A DNA stretch of 64,000 nucleotides from Trematomus loennbergii (Eukaryota; Chordata; Actinopteri; Perciformes; Nototheniidae), in assembly GCA_012861695.1 (NCBI GenBank), contig JAAOOA010000056.1, forward strand, positions 6,550,207-6,614,206, read 5' to 3'. Below are positions 1 to 9,703 of the stretch, piece after piece. Made by a program: the position numbers and the translations under genes. Under the pieces are notes generated by a model. It was not told the DNA's origin. It ran no database searches and saw only the letters and a program-made list of their open reading frames with translations. The first letter of the stretch is position 1. Every line of letters starts with the position of its first letter.

Positions 1-208
1 GAAAACGAATGACCGTATAGGCGACTCCACGGCCCCGTTGGACCCCCCAGAGCGCTCTGTTCCCAGATCTATCCACCTTTGGACCCGTTGTCGTTTGCGG
101 GGTCTGTTTCTACGTTTCCCTTACGGCGTCGTCGAGCTTAGAGGGCTATACGCATGAGAAATATGCGGATTCAACCCGTTTTCGTCCTCGTGGAGCCGGG
201 GCCTAACT
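1..208. repeat. Right-end fragment of a Harbinger-like MITE
   Basis: Shows clear similarity to 44818-45013: shared cggatctat-like and cgtttgcggggtc blocks, then ctatacgca and caacccgtt, ending where the other copy ends. The left part lies off the window. Confidence 0.7.
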
Positions 209-474
209 CACATAGCAACAGTCACACCTGGTATATAAGTGGTGTGGCTGAGTACTTTAAAGGGTTCATGAATAGAGGGGACTTGAATGTGAAATAAGAA
301 CAAGAAAATAAAAGTCTAAATGCATGAAAAAGCAGCAGAATATTTGAACTGAAAACTTTAGAACTAAAAGCATACGTCACCAATAATGTCTAAAATATGT
401 GGAACATGTTGAAGTCAGTATGAAGTCTCCATCAGACGTAAAAGAATAGGCTGAGACAGTCTGTTAAACTCCAG

Positions 475-1470
475 TGACCACGTCATTAGTCTGCTGCTCT
501 AATTATGTCAATTGGAGTTATGACATCATCGTGCTCCATGAGCATTTTCATTGTTCTGAATGAGAGATAAACCTGTTACATGTGAACGTTTTGTTGAAGA
601 ACCGTAACAGATATCGGTGAAATTTCAAAGCGTGAAGCATGTCAAGGAGCTTGAGCATCTGAAGTGTACTTTTTGTGTACTTTCGGGTTAATAATGTGGC
701 CTTTTTAGCAGATTAACTAAAGGTGTGCGGCTGCTGTGGTGGGGAAAGGTGAGGCTGAAGTTACAATGGGGTTTAATGGAGACATGTTGAAAGTTTTTGT
801 CACTTCATGCCCTCAAGAGGCATTTTGTTGAATTTTTTTGCTTAATTTGTTTTATCTTTCAAGCTACGAGATATTTTCCTATGTTTGTCATGAAACATTA
901 TGTCTCAGGAATGTAGGGTTTGGGAATTATGGCAGGTTTAAAAGAAAATATGAAGGCAAAATTAAATCTGTCCTCCACTCTAGCTGTGACATCACGCACT
1001 CAATCTGAAGAAGGCCTCTTTACCAAGGTCTGAACAATGTTTAATATCTCTAAAAGTAAGAATCAGATTTAAAAGTTGTGTTACACGAATAATGTCAGAA
1101 AGATGTGTAACATTTTAAAGTTGGAATGAGGTTTCTGAGTGAAAGTATGAAAGGAGCAGTTAGCAGTTGAAGAAGGAGCAGTTAGCAGTTGAAGTTGCAT
1201 GAAGATTGTTGAAGTCTGAAGAGTTTCTCCATTGACTTCCATGTTAAAAATGTGATTATTATGGGATGTATCTCTGGAATTATGAAAGTTATGAATGATA
1301 AAAGTAATAGCCATCGATTCCAGACCGAGCTGAACGTTTTGATGTTTGAACGGAGTTTCTGCGATGTTCAATGTGGGAGGAGAAGTGGCGCAAAATAACA
1401 CGGCGGAATAATAAAGAATTTTGTGCGTAGCATAACAGATATTGGAATGCTGTGTGCATTCCCACTAAAT
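475..1470 (-). mobile_element. Helitron/HINE-like element, 5' half, reverse orientation
   Basis: The reverse complement matches 30148-31150 over most of its length, including the terminal TAGTGGGAATGC and a following block about acgcac-aaattctttattattccg. It is truncated before the minisatellite region that the other copy carries. It lies in a dop1a intron. Confidence 0.75.
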
Positions 1471-1611
1471 AAGCTTTATTATGAACATCCTGATAAATCC
1501 ATATCAGCCAGTTAGCTAGATACCTAGACCAGATTGTACCTGTAGTACAGACACACAGTTCTTTACCATCCCGGTGTTAACACACAGAGCTCAGCCTCAC
1601 AGCTTCCTCAC

Positions 1612-1710
1612 CTGGCTCATGTGGAAGGGGAAGCAGAAGAGGATCAGGTCCAGGGTGCTCCTCTGCACCAACACACTGGAGTCCTGGACTGAGGTACTGA
1701 CCGCCTCCAC
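1612..1710 (-). CDS. dop1a: dop1a coding exon 5 (last one in the window)
   Basis: 99 bp, 33 codons in phase 0: [33 protein letters not shown]. The acceptor is ttctcaccag and the donor GTGAGG. The transcript continues beyond position 1; no later exon was found in 1-1611, which is repeat-rich intron. Confidence 0.93.
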
Positions 1711-4700
1711 CTGGTGAGAACACAACATTATTCAACCTGCTTCTTTCAAAAATTTAACAATAGAGCATTATATATAATTGCACTATTTGAACCATCGCAG
1801 TGATTCTAGTAAAACATGCAATTGCAATCAATCTGAACGCGTGTACACATTCCTTCTAGCTTATTAAACTGGCTTTAGGATAATACTACTCATTTTAGGT
1901 AATCATGATTTTTTCATTTTTATGTGATTGCCATTTAAACATTTCATCTGATGAACTGATTAGCTAAATACATTTCTCAAGCCAATGGTTATAAAACATA
2001 TTCTTCAATAACTAACATTTATTAGGCAGTTACCAGTTTCTCTGGCTGTGTGGTACACTGTGTGTTAATCCCTCTCTTTTCTATTTTTTTTAGAATTAGA
2101 ATTAGAAAGTAGCATTGGACACATTGCTCATCTTACATTTTGGAGGAGCAGGTTGTGTTCATTTTGTCCTTCAGAGCCATCAGTTGAATTGTTAGGTGTT
2201 CAAACCTTATTTTCAGCTAGGAGGATGCAATTCTAGGGCTGCAATTAATTGAAATTTGGACTAATGCAATATCAGTATTGCAGTATTGAATATTGAGTAA
2301 AGGCAAAACACGTGAACATATCATTCTGAATGAAGAATTGTTGTGCTTCAGAAAAGTCCCGGCTACAAAAAGTATTCTACAAACCTCATGAAAATATACT
2401 TGTTTGGTACAGAATATCTTAAAAAAGAACACAACAATGTATTTAATATATTTTTCAATGATAATGTAAATAATGTTTTCCAAAAATGGTCATTCAATCT
2501 GATATCACGAATCATATTGAAATTGCAATATCAGTCAAAATAACCACAACGGTAATATTTTCCAAATCGTGCATGCAATTCTGTCATTAGTTATTTTTGT
2601 CAGGGGATGTTTGTTTTGCTCTGTAGTGTCATGTACCATGAGCTCGATGTCACTGCCAATGACGTAGAGCTGGTCCTCCATGGAGAGCTTGCGGTTGAGG
2701 TGCAGCAGAACGAAGGACACCCCGGGGAGGCGCACCGCGGGGCTGGTCAGGATGCTGCCCCACAAGGCACTGTAGAAGGCCGACTGCTCCACCGCTGCAG
2801 CCACCTTCTCCAACAGCGTGTTGGTTCTGTGAGAACACAGAGAGGACACACAGTGAACACGGTTACTATTACAGGTACACATCTGCATTGTAGTCCTACC
2901 ACACTTGAACTTATGTAGTCCGCAAAGCTGGCGCTCAGAAGGAAAAACACTTGTTTAAAGCAGCTGCTTCACATGATGATATCAGACTGACTGACAGTGC
3001 CCTGACCAGATGGAGAAAGTCATTGAGGGCTCTCATCGAATGTTCTTAATGGCCAATTATTAAGCAATGACTAGAGCAGAAACAGAATCCCAGAAGTACC
3101 CAAAAGATTCAAAAGGAACAGAGATGCATCACTCAATGCTGTTGAGCTTTCTCTGAACAGACCACTTGCTGTGGTTTATGAGTGCATTTGGATTTCACTG
3201 TGAAGCTTTCATTTGCCATTTCTTCTAACTGACTGGTGTATACAGCTCTCGAAAAAATAAGAGACCACTCCAATTTGTTCTTAAATCTCTATCTCTACAT
3301 GTATGGCAGACATTTCATTCCAGTGTCTGTTGAATTCCAACACAGAGAAATGTTGTCAATAGTGTATAGAACAAAAAAAAAAAGGTTGATTTTACTCAAA
3401 CAAACACCTATAAATACTAAAACCAGAGAAACTGATAATGCTGCAGTGGTCTCTTATTTTTTACCAGAACTATATACTATATATGCAACAGTACATTTAT
3501 CTGGGCAAATAAGGTTGATCTGGGAAATCTAAGATAGAGCAAACAGGACATTATTTAGATTTTGCAATCCTAGTGCAGACATTAAGAAATTCTAATGTCC
3601 TCTGTGTGGAAACTGAATTATTGAAACATTAACGGGAAACGGCAACAGGAGGTAGTAAAGATAATGCAACTTGCTGTTAACCTCTGCAATGTGGGAGAAG
3701 CCAAATAAATGGAAGAATGCAAATGGAAAACCAAAGCGTAATTGAATTGAAAAACAAGATGACAGTATACATGTTTACCATCTACAAATAGGCCTTTTTA
3801 ACAGCACAGGTGTTATTCATAACATTAACTACATCTGAAATAGCTGCCTGGGACATTTTATTCTAAATAAACCATTGTTACTTTCATGAGTCACACCAGT
3901 GCTTCTTAGGAAGTGTAAGACAGTAGGATCCTCAGCCTCCACACTTGGCTCCAATCCGCCTGCAGAGCTCACAATTTAGGTTTTATTGACCATTTTAATC
4001 TATTCTGGGACCGACCCGCCCTCTTCGGCACTGATGGAATCCACCCCAGCAGGTTGGGTAGCCGCATGCTAGCGGCTAACATGCAGCACGCTGTTCAGAC
4101 GTCTCCCTGACTATTTCCACTCCATTCCCACACACCCCCCTTTCCAGCAGTGTCATCTCAGGCCACCGTTTCCACTGCTAGAAACTTTTCTCCCAGCAAG
4201 TTTTCTTCGCTGGTGCCGCTGACGCCTGCCATCTCGCTCTCTGGCGCCACCCAACGACCAGAGGCTTCTATGCCAGTGCAGCGACCCATTTCTGTTATAA
4301 CCAACATACACAGAATGTTGGTGACTCAGGTTGGAAACAGAAAGTCCAAAAGCATCTGTTTGAGTTTGTCGAATTTAACAGAAGTTCCGCGTGCTCCACG
4401 GTCTATCACGGGCGGTCAGAGTGATAGTATATCTAACACACTTAAACTGGCTCTATTAAATGTCAGGTCTTTAGCAGGTAAATCATTTGTAATCAATGAT
4501 TTTATCACGAAGCACAACCTGGATTTTATGTTTTTAACTGAAACTTGGTTAGACCAAAACAACAGCACAGCTGTTCTTATAGAATCAACCCCTCCCAACT
4601 TTAGTTTTATGAGTCGGGCAAGACTGCATAAGAAAGGGGGTGGAGTAGCTATTTTGTTTAAAGATTTATTTCAATGCAAGCAGACTATGTATGGTACTGT

Positions 4701-7700
4701 AACTTTGCTTCTTTTGAATATGTGGCCCTTCAGCTGAAATGCTCTCGAGCTCTTTTCCTAAACATCTACAGACCACCCAAATACTGTGCAAGCTTTTTGA
4801 TGATTTTACAGAGTTACTGTCTTTAGTGTGTATTGACTTTGACCGTCTAGTCATTGTTGGCGATTTTAATATCCATGTTGACAATCCCCAGGAGAGAGGG
4901 CTAAAGAACTGTTTTGTGTTATCCATAATTATTAACTGACTCAGCATGTGAAGGGTCCGACACACAATAAGGGGCACACCCTGGACTTAATTGTATCAAA
5001 GGGTCTGAACATTTCTAAGCTTGTGGTGACTGATGTAGCGCTCTCCGATCATTCCTGTGTTTTCTTTGAGAGCCCCCCCCTCCCTATGAGCCAAGTGGCC
5101 GTCTGCGAGACAGCGAGACACAGCGAAACCCAGCCCGAACACACACCCGCAGCCTGGCTGGGAGTTTGTGTGTGTGCTCACACACCGACTCACAGCCTCG
5201 CCACGTCCCGCCGTCTCAGGGAGGAGAAATCGGCGGAGCTGCAGCTGAGAAAAGATTGAGTGTGTGTGTGTGTGTGTGAGGAAGTCTTAAGGACTTAACG
5301 TAACAGCTCCGCGGACGTAACGTAACGTCTCCAGGGATTGGTCTATTTGGACCAATGGGTCCATTTGGGTATGGGCACATCACTGTACCCAGGAAGAAAA
5401 CAATGGAAAAAGAGAAATCTCCAACGAGGCGTTCTGGGGCAGCATAGACAGGTCTTTTCTGTGTTAGAGTTTTACTCGCTACAGGGTGTACTTTGAGGGT
5501 TTGTGACTTTGCAGATACATGCATAAAAACCTTCATAACCAACAAGGGGACGGGTAATAACCGGAAAAGCATGACATGGGACCTTTAAGATGGAGCGGCA
5601 GCCCCCTCTAGGGTCTGTGAGAGGAACTACAGTAGCACTGATGAGATTAATCCTTTCCCTGCTCTTATAAAATACCAATCACTATGTAAACAACCACTTG
5701 TGTCAAAATAAGAAATTATTAAATCAATTTATAACAGTGTGGGTTTTGGGAAGCCGATCATTAGCTTATATTGAGCGAGTGTCTGGGGAAATGACTTTCT
5801 GGGGAGAGTTTAACAAAGCGCACACAACACTGAGAAGCCCTTGCAATTTTGGACATATAAACTTCCCTTACTGTTATGGAGAAGATACGATTTGTTTCTC
5901 TGTCTTCAGAAAAATGTGTTCAATACATTCTGGACCAAGTGTAAGGGCCCATACGTCCGTATTCTGTTGACGTGTTGAATTAATGACCCTGTAATGCTGT
6001 TTATTCTAGCAAACCTCAATGATTTTTATTCTCTCGTTTGCACACTTTAACTCTCTCAAAATGTATGAAGTTCTTAAATAAAATAAAAATTGGTGGACAG
6101 CATAGGAAATAAACTGATTCTGTCCTAAAGAATATATAAATATGTTATACATAAAATATATGAAAAAAGTATATACTAAAAGGAAAAGAAGAAAAACAAT
6201 ATACTTTAACGACAACTAAAAAGAAAAGGCATTTGGCATTTCATAGGCTAGAAAATGTAATAGTAGACACAAGTCTGCAGGTAGTTCCTGGAATACAATA
6301 GTAAACCGTCTCAGAGACACAAGTCTTGGGCTGTGTCTTGAGTTGGAAACAATAATCTTGCAACGTCTCATATATCTCATTTATCATTCATATGATCTGA
6401 AATCAATTTCCTTCCACATTACGCTGTAAAAATGCTTTCTCCTAATGGCCTGTTCCAAAGTGTTTTCCTGCTCTCCTCACCTGTCGTAATACTCGGAGCC
6501 CTCTTCCAGACCCGGCAGGACCCCGGTCAGGAGGCCCTGTAGGCCCGGCTTCAGAGTCTTCCCCAGGGGCAGGTAGTAGGTCTCATAGAGCCCCAGCAGC
6601 ACCGGCTTCACGGACATCGCAGCGTTGGAGAGGAGCGGGAAGAGCCCCGAGCTGCAGCGAGAAAAAAGATCTCAAGAAGTGGTTCTAGCTTTACTATCTC
6701 CAGTGTGAGTGGTAAGCAAGTCATACCTGTAGAGAAAGAGGTCTTTGGCCAGCCTCTTGGGTCCGATGATCTTGAAGATGATCTCGTACGTCTCCAGAGC
6801 CTTGCGGTGGACCCCGCTGGGCAGGGCGGGGTGGAGACATTGGGCCAGCCGCTTGCCTATCGTCAGCTTCTTGGGAACCACTTGGTATTTCGCATGTTCT
6901 GCAAAACCTAGGATAGGATGTAAAACATGCTGGATGGTATGAGGCATGCACAGACAACATTGTAACAAGCTGAATGGGTGTCTGTGCAACTCAAGCAAAA
7001 GCTGATGTATGTGTCTATAAGAGGTGACACAATAAGTCAATAGATAGAAAAGTTATTGACAACTATTTTCATTTTTATTTACACACAATCAGTCAGATAA
7101 TCAAATATTCTCTGATTCCAACCTCTTAAATGAGAGGATGTCCTGCTTTGTGTGTCATACATAATTAAAAACTCAATATTTTGGGGTATTTAGACTTTTG
7201 GTTTTAACAAAATAAGACATTAGGACATCACATTTGGGTTTTTAAGTTGAAATGGCAATTTTACATTTTTCTTATTTTTAAAGGGATTAAAGATTATCGA
7301 TGAATGAAAACAATCCTTAATTGCAGCTCTAGCATTTTTGTGTATAAAATGGGTTTTCAGATAAGTTCATGTCTCTTGTTGTCATGCTTATTACTTGACA
7401 AAATGCATGTTTTTTTTATGTGTATTTGAAATGTTCATATTTATATTTTACAGTAGGCTAAATACCAGCAAAGTAAGTGAGGCTCAGCTTCTACACTAAT
7501 CGTTAATCCAATGACTTTATGAATGTAGTTATATGTATGTTAAGTCCCATACTGTATGTGTATGAACTGTATTGCATTCTGTACAACAACCATCCTGCCT
7601 CAGGTCAGATTTACATACCTTGTTGAGTTTGCCCAGTGCAGAGATGAGGTCGGCCCACTCACTGGAGTACTCAAAGTTCTTGAGGGCTTTGTCCACTGCT

Positions 7701-7756
7701 GCCACATAGTTCCTGTACTTGGAGTCACTGAGCAGCTCCACTTCCTCTGCATTCAT
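1612..7756 (-). CDS. dop1a: DOP1 family member A, N-terminal part (5 coding exons; gene runs off the left edge)
   Basis: Exons, in transcript order, are 7756-7619, 6907-6727, 6651-6481, 2826-2637 and 1710-1612 on the minus strand. They encode the first 260 residues of the conserved Dopey N-terminal domain. Recognisable segments are [80 protein letters not shown] and [17 protein letters not shown]1 proteins are very large (over 2,000 residues) peripheral membrane proteins that work with MON2 in Golgi/endosome trafficking; they have also been linked to kinesin-1 cargo. Every exon has GT-AG borders and the splice phases fit, except that exon 2 is one base short (near 6894). The remaining exons lie beyond position 1. 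The A paralogue is chosen because ube3d lies on the other side, as in human. Family identity is very sure; paralogue choice is slightly less so. Confidence 0.93.
2236..2580. repeat. Degraded hAT-type MITE (first copy)
   Basis: Begins agggctgcaattaatt and ends with an imperfect inverse near 2580. It matches 16878-17150 over blocks such as aaaggcaaaa, atatcattctgaat and ggtattctacaga. It ends 57 bp before the dop1a exon 4 donor side. Confidence 0.6.
2637..2826 (-). CDS. dop1a: dop1a coding exon 4
   Basis: 190 bp: one base completes Arg, then 63 codons from [14 protein letters not shown] to VIGSDIELM. The acceptor is tctcacag; the donor is GTACAT, an unusual but valid GT donor after ATG. The 3.65-kb intron before it holds the MITE, LINE and MITE fragment described separately. 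Confidence 0.93.
3239..3476. mobile_element. Tc1/mariner-like MITE
   Basis: About 238 bp with terminal inverted repeats TATACAGCTCTCGAAAAAAT and the imperfect inverse ending at 3476, both including AAGAGACCACT or its complement. TA dinucleotides flank it. Common short teleost element (from memory). Confidence 0.8.
3975..5071 (+). mobile_element. Broken L2-type LINE: end of ORF1 and start of ORF2 (endonuclease)
   Basis: 3998-4110 reads [11 protein letters not shown] and then a stop, the C-terminal end of an SGNH-esterase ORF1 as found in L2/CR1-type LINEs. ORF2 begins near 4150; its apurinic endonuclease shows [34 protein letters not shown] and SDHSCVFFE. Frame changes near 4695 and 4936 break it. 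There is no reverse transcriptase: the element stops where a MITE fragment begins. It is inactive and lies in a dop1a intron. Confidence 0.85.
5072..5588. repeat. TTAA-type MITE family 1, left-truncated copy
   Basis: Matches the right three quarters of the element at 25602-26279: gtggccgtctgcgagacagc, a (TG)n run at 5258-5278, and the end cATGACATGGGACCTTTAA. It abuts the LINE without an intact left end. Confidence 0.8.
5589..6480. other. dop1a intron, no recognised feature
   Basis: AT-rich intron sequence. Short open frames here have no recognisable domain and no splice support. Confidence 0.6.
6481..6651 (-). CDS. dop1a: dop1a coding exon 3
   Basis: 171 bp, acceptor ctgcag, donor GTGAGG. 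It encodes S-S-G-L-F-P-L-L through [17 protein letters not shown], the well conserved leucine-rich helical part of the Dopey N-terminal domain. It enters with one base and leaves with two, matching both neighbours. Confidence 0.93.
6727..6907 (-). CDS. dop1a: dop1a coding exon 2, one base short
   Basis: The acceptor is tcctag and the donor GTATGA. The exon reads V-L-Q-N, then loses frame, then continues A-K-Y-Q-V-V-P-K-K to the end. The 181-bp length does not join the phase-0 exon before it to the next exon, which needs two carried bases; 182 bp would. The missing base lies in the second Asn codon of V-L-Q-N-N-A-K (about 6893-6896). This may be an assembly indel or a real allele. Confidence 0.88.
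6908..7618. other. dop1a intron, a short hAT remnant only
   Basis: AT-rich. 7279-7332 (ending cttaattgcagctctagca) resembles one end of the degraded hAT family. Nothing else recognised. Confidence 0.5.
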
Positions 7757-7819
7757 CCTCCTGGGTGGTTATTACGCTAATGTACAACTCCAGGCACACA
7801 TCGATACATCACACCTGCA
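7619..7819 (-). CDS. dop1a: dop1a exon with start codon (CDS 7756-7619, 5' UTR 7819-7757)
   Basis: The start ATG is at 7756-7754, preceded by a purine-rich CAGGAGG. The coding part is 46 codons, ending in KLNK at phase 0 with donor GTATGT (7618-7613). Upstream a pyrimidine-rich acceptor (ttttgttttccag) ends at 7820, so 7819-7757 is 5' UTR spliced to a non-coding first exon. The start matches the usual DOP1 N-terminus (M-N-x-E-E). Confidence 0.9.
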
Positions 7820-8890
7820 CTGGAAAACAAAACAGGAAGGTACAGAAGATCAAAAATCCACTCTGATAATAAGCAAAGGTTTAGTCATCTTCACGCTGCC
7901 TGGGCCTATCAATCAGTACATGGACGATATTTCAGAATAACACGGTCCCATATATGAGGAGGAGCAAAGTCTGACACTTGCGGCCATACAAAAAACAACC
8001 TATATAACACACTACATGAAAGGGAAAAACACAAAAAGCATAATAGGATCCCTTGATATTAAATACATTGTTTTTACAGAAATCTGCATTTTCTTTTGTG
8101 TTCTTCCCAAAACTAAGACTAAGTGTCAAAAAATACTGCACGGAATTATTCCAAAAAATAACATGAGGGGGTCCACCCTAATTATTCCCTATCTTGTTTT
8201 CTTGGCTAAAAGAAATTGAGAACTCCCACACTAAGAAAAATAAATTTCATTGGAGACAATTTGACTTGGAACAGCAGTAAAGTGGGAACTTATAACAAAA
8301 TAAGGTGTGCCAGTGAGCCATATCAGTGTATCACCAAGCACACTGCAGCAGGGCTATTACTAATTCATGTTATTAATCACACCTGTGCTTTTCCTGCTGT
8401 GACAAGTCAAAATGTCTGCGCTGAAAAGAGTCTACAGCAGATTGACAGAAAACTCAATGAATCTGACCAATTTTTACAAGTGTATAGGCTACTTATTGTG
8501 AGGTATTGATGTAAATGTAACCCTGTGTGTAAGAGGCTAGCTTGTGGCAGCTGACATTTTCTGAATGAGCTCACAGACTTGTAAAGTATCAACAACATTA
8601 TGCACTATGAACTATAGTAATAATAGCAGCTTTTGTATACCTACTGTACATTAATGTTTTGAGGTAGGAAGCACATATAACGTCAATGAATATAAAACCA
8701 CCTACATATATTTTCAATATCTTAATAAAGGCGTTACTTCCGTTATGATGTGACCGTGAAAAGAGGGTACCTGTTACAGTAATGCTATAGCAAACAGCTC
8801 CCTTGTCACTAGCTAGGTCAGGGTGTATTTGCTAACGAAGGTTACATTGCACTTTATGGCGTAAAAAAAAAAGCTGACATAAAAGCTTAC
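7820..8890. repeat. dop1a 5' intron with part of an interspersed repeat
   Basis: About 8345-8440 shares cacctgtgctttt, aagtcaaaatgtctgc and gctg(t)gaaaa with 38785-38845, and more weakly with 40230-40265. This is a shared interspersed repeat of unknown class. The rest is AT-rich with nothing recognised. Confidence 0.45.
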
Positions 8891-9000
8891 CGTTATGGGA
8901 CAAAGGCCAGAAACTGTCATTCAATCAGGAGCCCGGTTCGCCGAGTGAAAAACGACTGACAACGTCAATAATATGACTAGCAGGCTAGCTATGGTTTGTA
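8891..9000 (-). other. dop1a: Probable non-coding first exon of dop1a (5' limit uncertain)
   Basis: On the minus strand a good donor, ACG|GTAAGC, sits at 8891/8890 and would splice to the acceptor at 7820. No coding sequence is expected because the start codon is in the next exon. The transcription start was not located; about 9000 is a guess. Confidence 0.45.
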
Positions 9001-9636
9001 GCAGGTTGTTTAAATGAAAGAGATGCAGGGCCTGGTGGGCTCCGATGTCAACCGTTCATGTAAGTCAGGTCCCTTGACAAGAAGGCTCTGGAGGCAGACA
9101 ATGGCTTGTTATTTTCTACATACTCTTATTTCCTCTTTGTATTGACCCGCACTGTGTAAATAAACAGTGATGAGCGCATCAGTAGCGTCCAGTGCCAAAG
9201 ATACAAAAGCGAGACGATTGACAGCTCCCAGACTGCACTGCAGATTAGCTGTACGTCCAACCATAGCGTCCTACTGCTCCCTTCCGCATGGACGTCTTCC
9301 GCCTCTCGCCTGCGTCAAGTTACCTGTGACATTTCCCGTCAAACTCGGAAATAGTGAAACTTTTGTTTCAAAATAAAAGTTGACATGTTTAAATTGTAAT
9401 TACTGTCCTTATACTTACATGAAACAAAATACAATTTTACGTGAACACTACGTGGTAGTCATGGTGATGAGGAATGACGTAGTGAGCTGTGCAGATACAA
9501 GTAGATTCCACATGTCTTCATTCTAAACCTGAACACTGACCTGAACAGCTGCACCTCTGTGTACTGAAATAGGAAAACAAAGTGATACATTCTGCTAAAA
9601 AAAACAGCCTCTAAACTTTGGAAATATGTCCAAAAA
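9001..9636. promoter_or_regulatory. Intergenic region between divergent genes, probable bidirectional promoter
   Basis: About 0.6 kb separates the putative dop1a first exon (minus strand) from the start codon of the unrecognised gene (plus strand). It is moderately GC-rich with scattered CpG around 9230-9310, unlike the AT-rich introns on each side. No TATA box or single decisive motif was identified; the promoter role is inferred from gene arrangement. Confidence 0.4.
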
Positions 9637-9703
9637 ATGGCTGCTTTACACCGAGAGGAAATCCTGCTTAATTTACAGACCATTTTGCTGGACAATGACC
9701 ATG
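9637..9703 (+). CDS. Exon 1 of the unrecognised gene
   Basis: 22 codons plus one base, ending CATG|GTAAAA. It is chosen because its phase joins the exon at 11346 and the peptide is a plausible amphipathic helix. RNA evidence would be needed to fix the start. Confidence 0.5.

Noticed and set aside
2607..2918. Plus-strand frames opposite dop1a exon 4
   Set aside because: Shadows of the conserved minus-strand exon.
4150..5259. A host gene with an endonuclease/exonuclease domain
   Set aside because: Motif order and the preceding esterase tail mark a LINE; frames are broken and there are no splice sites.
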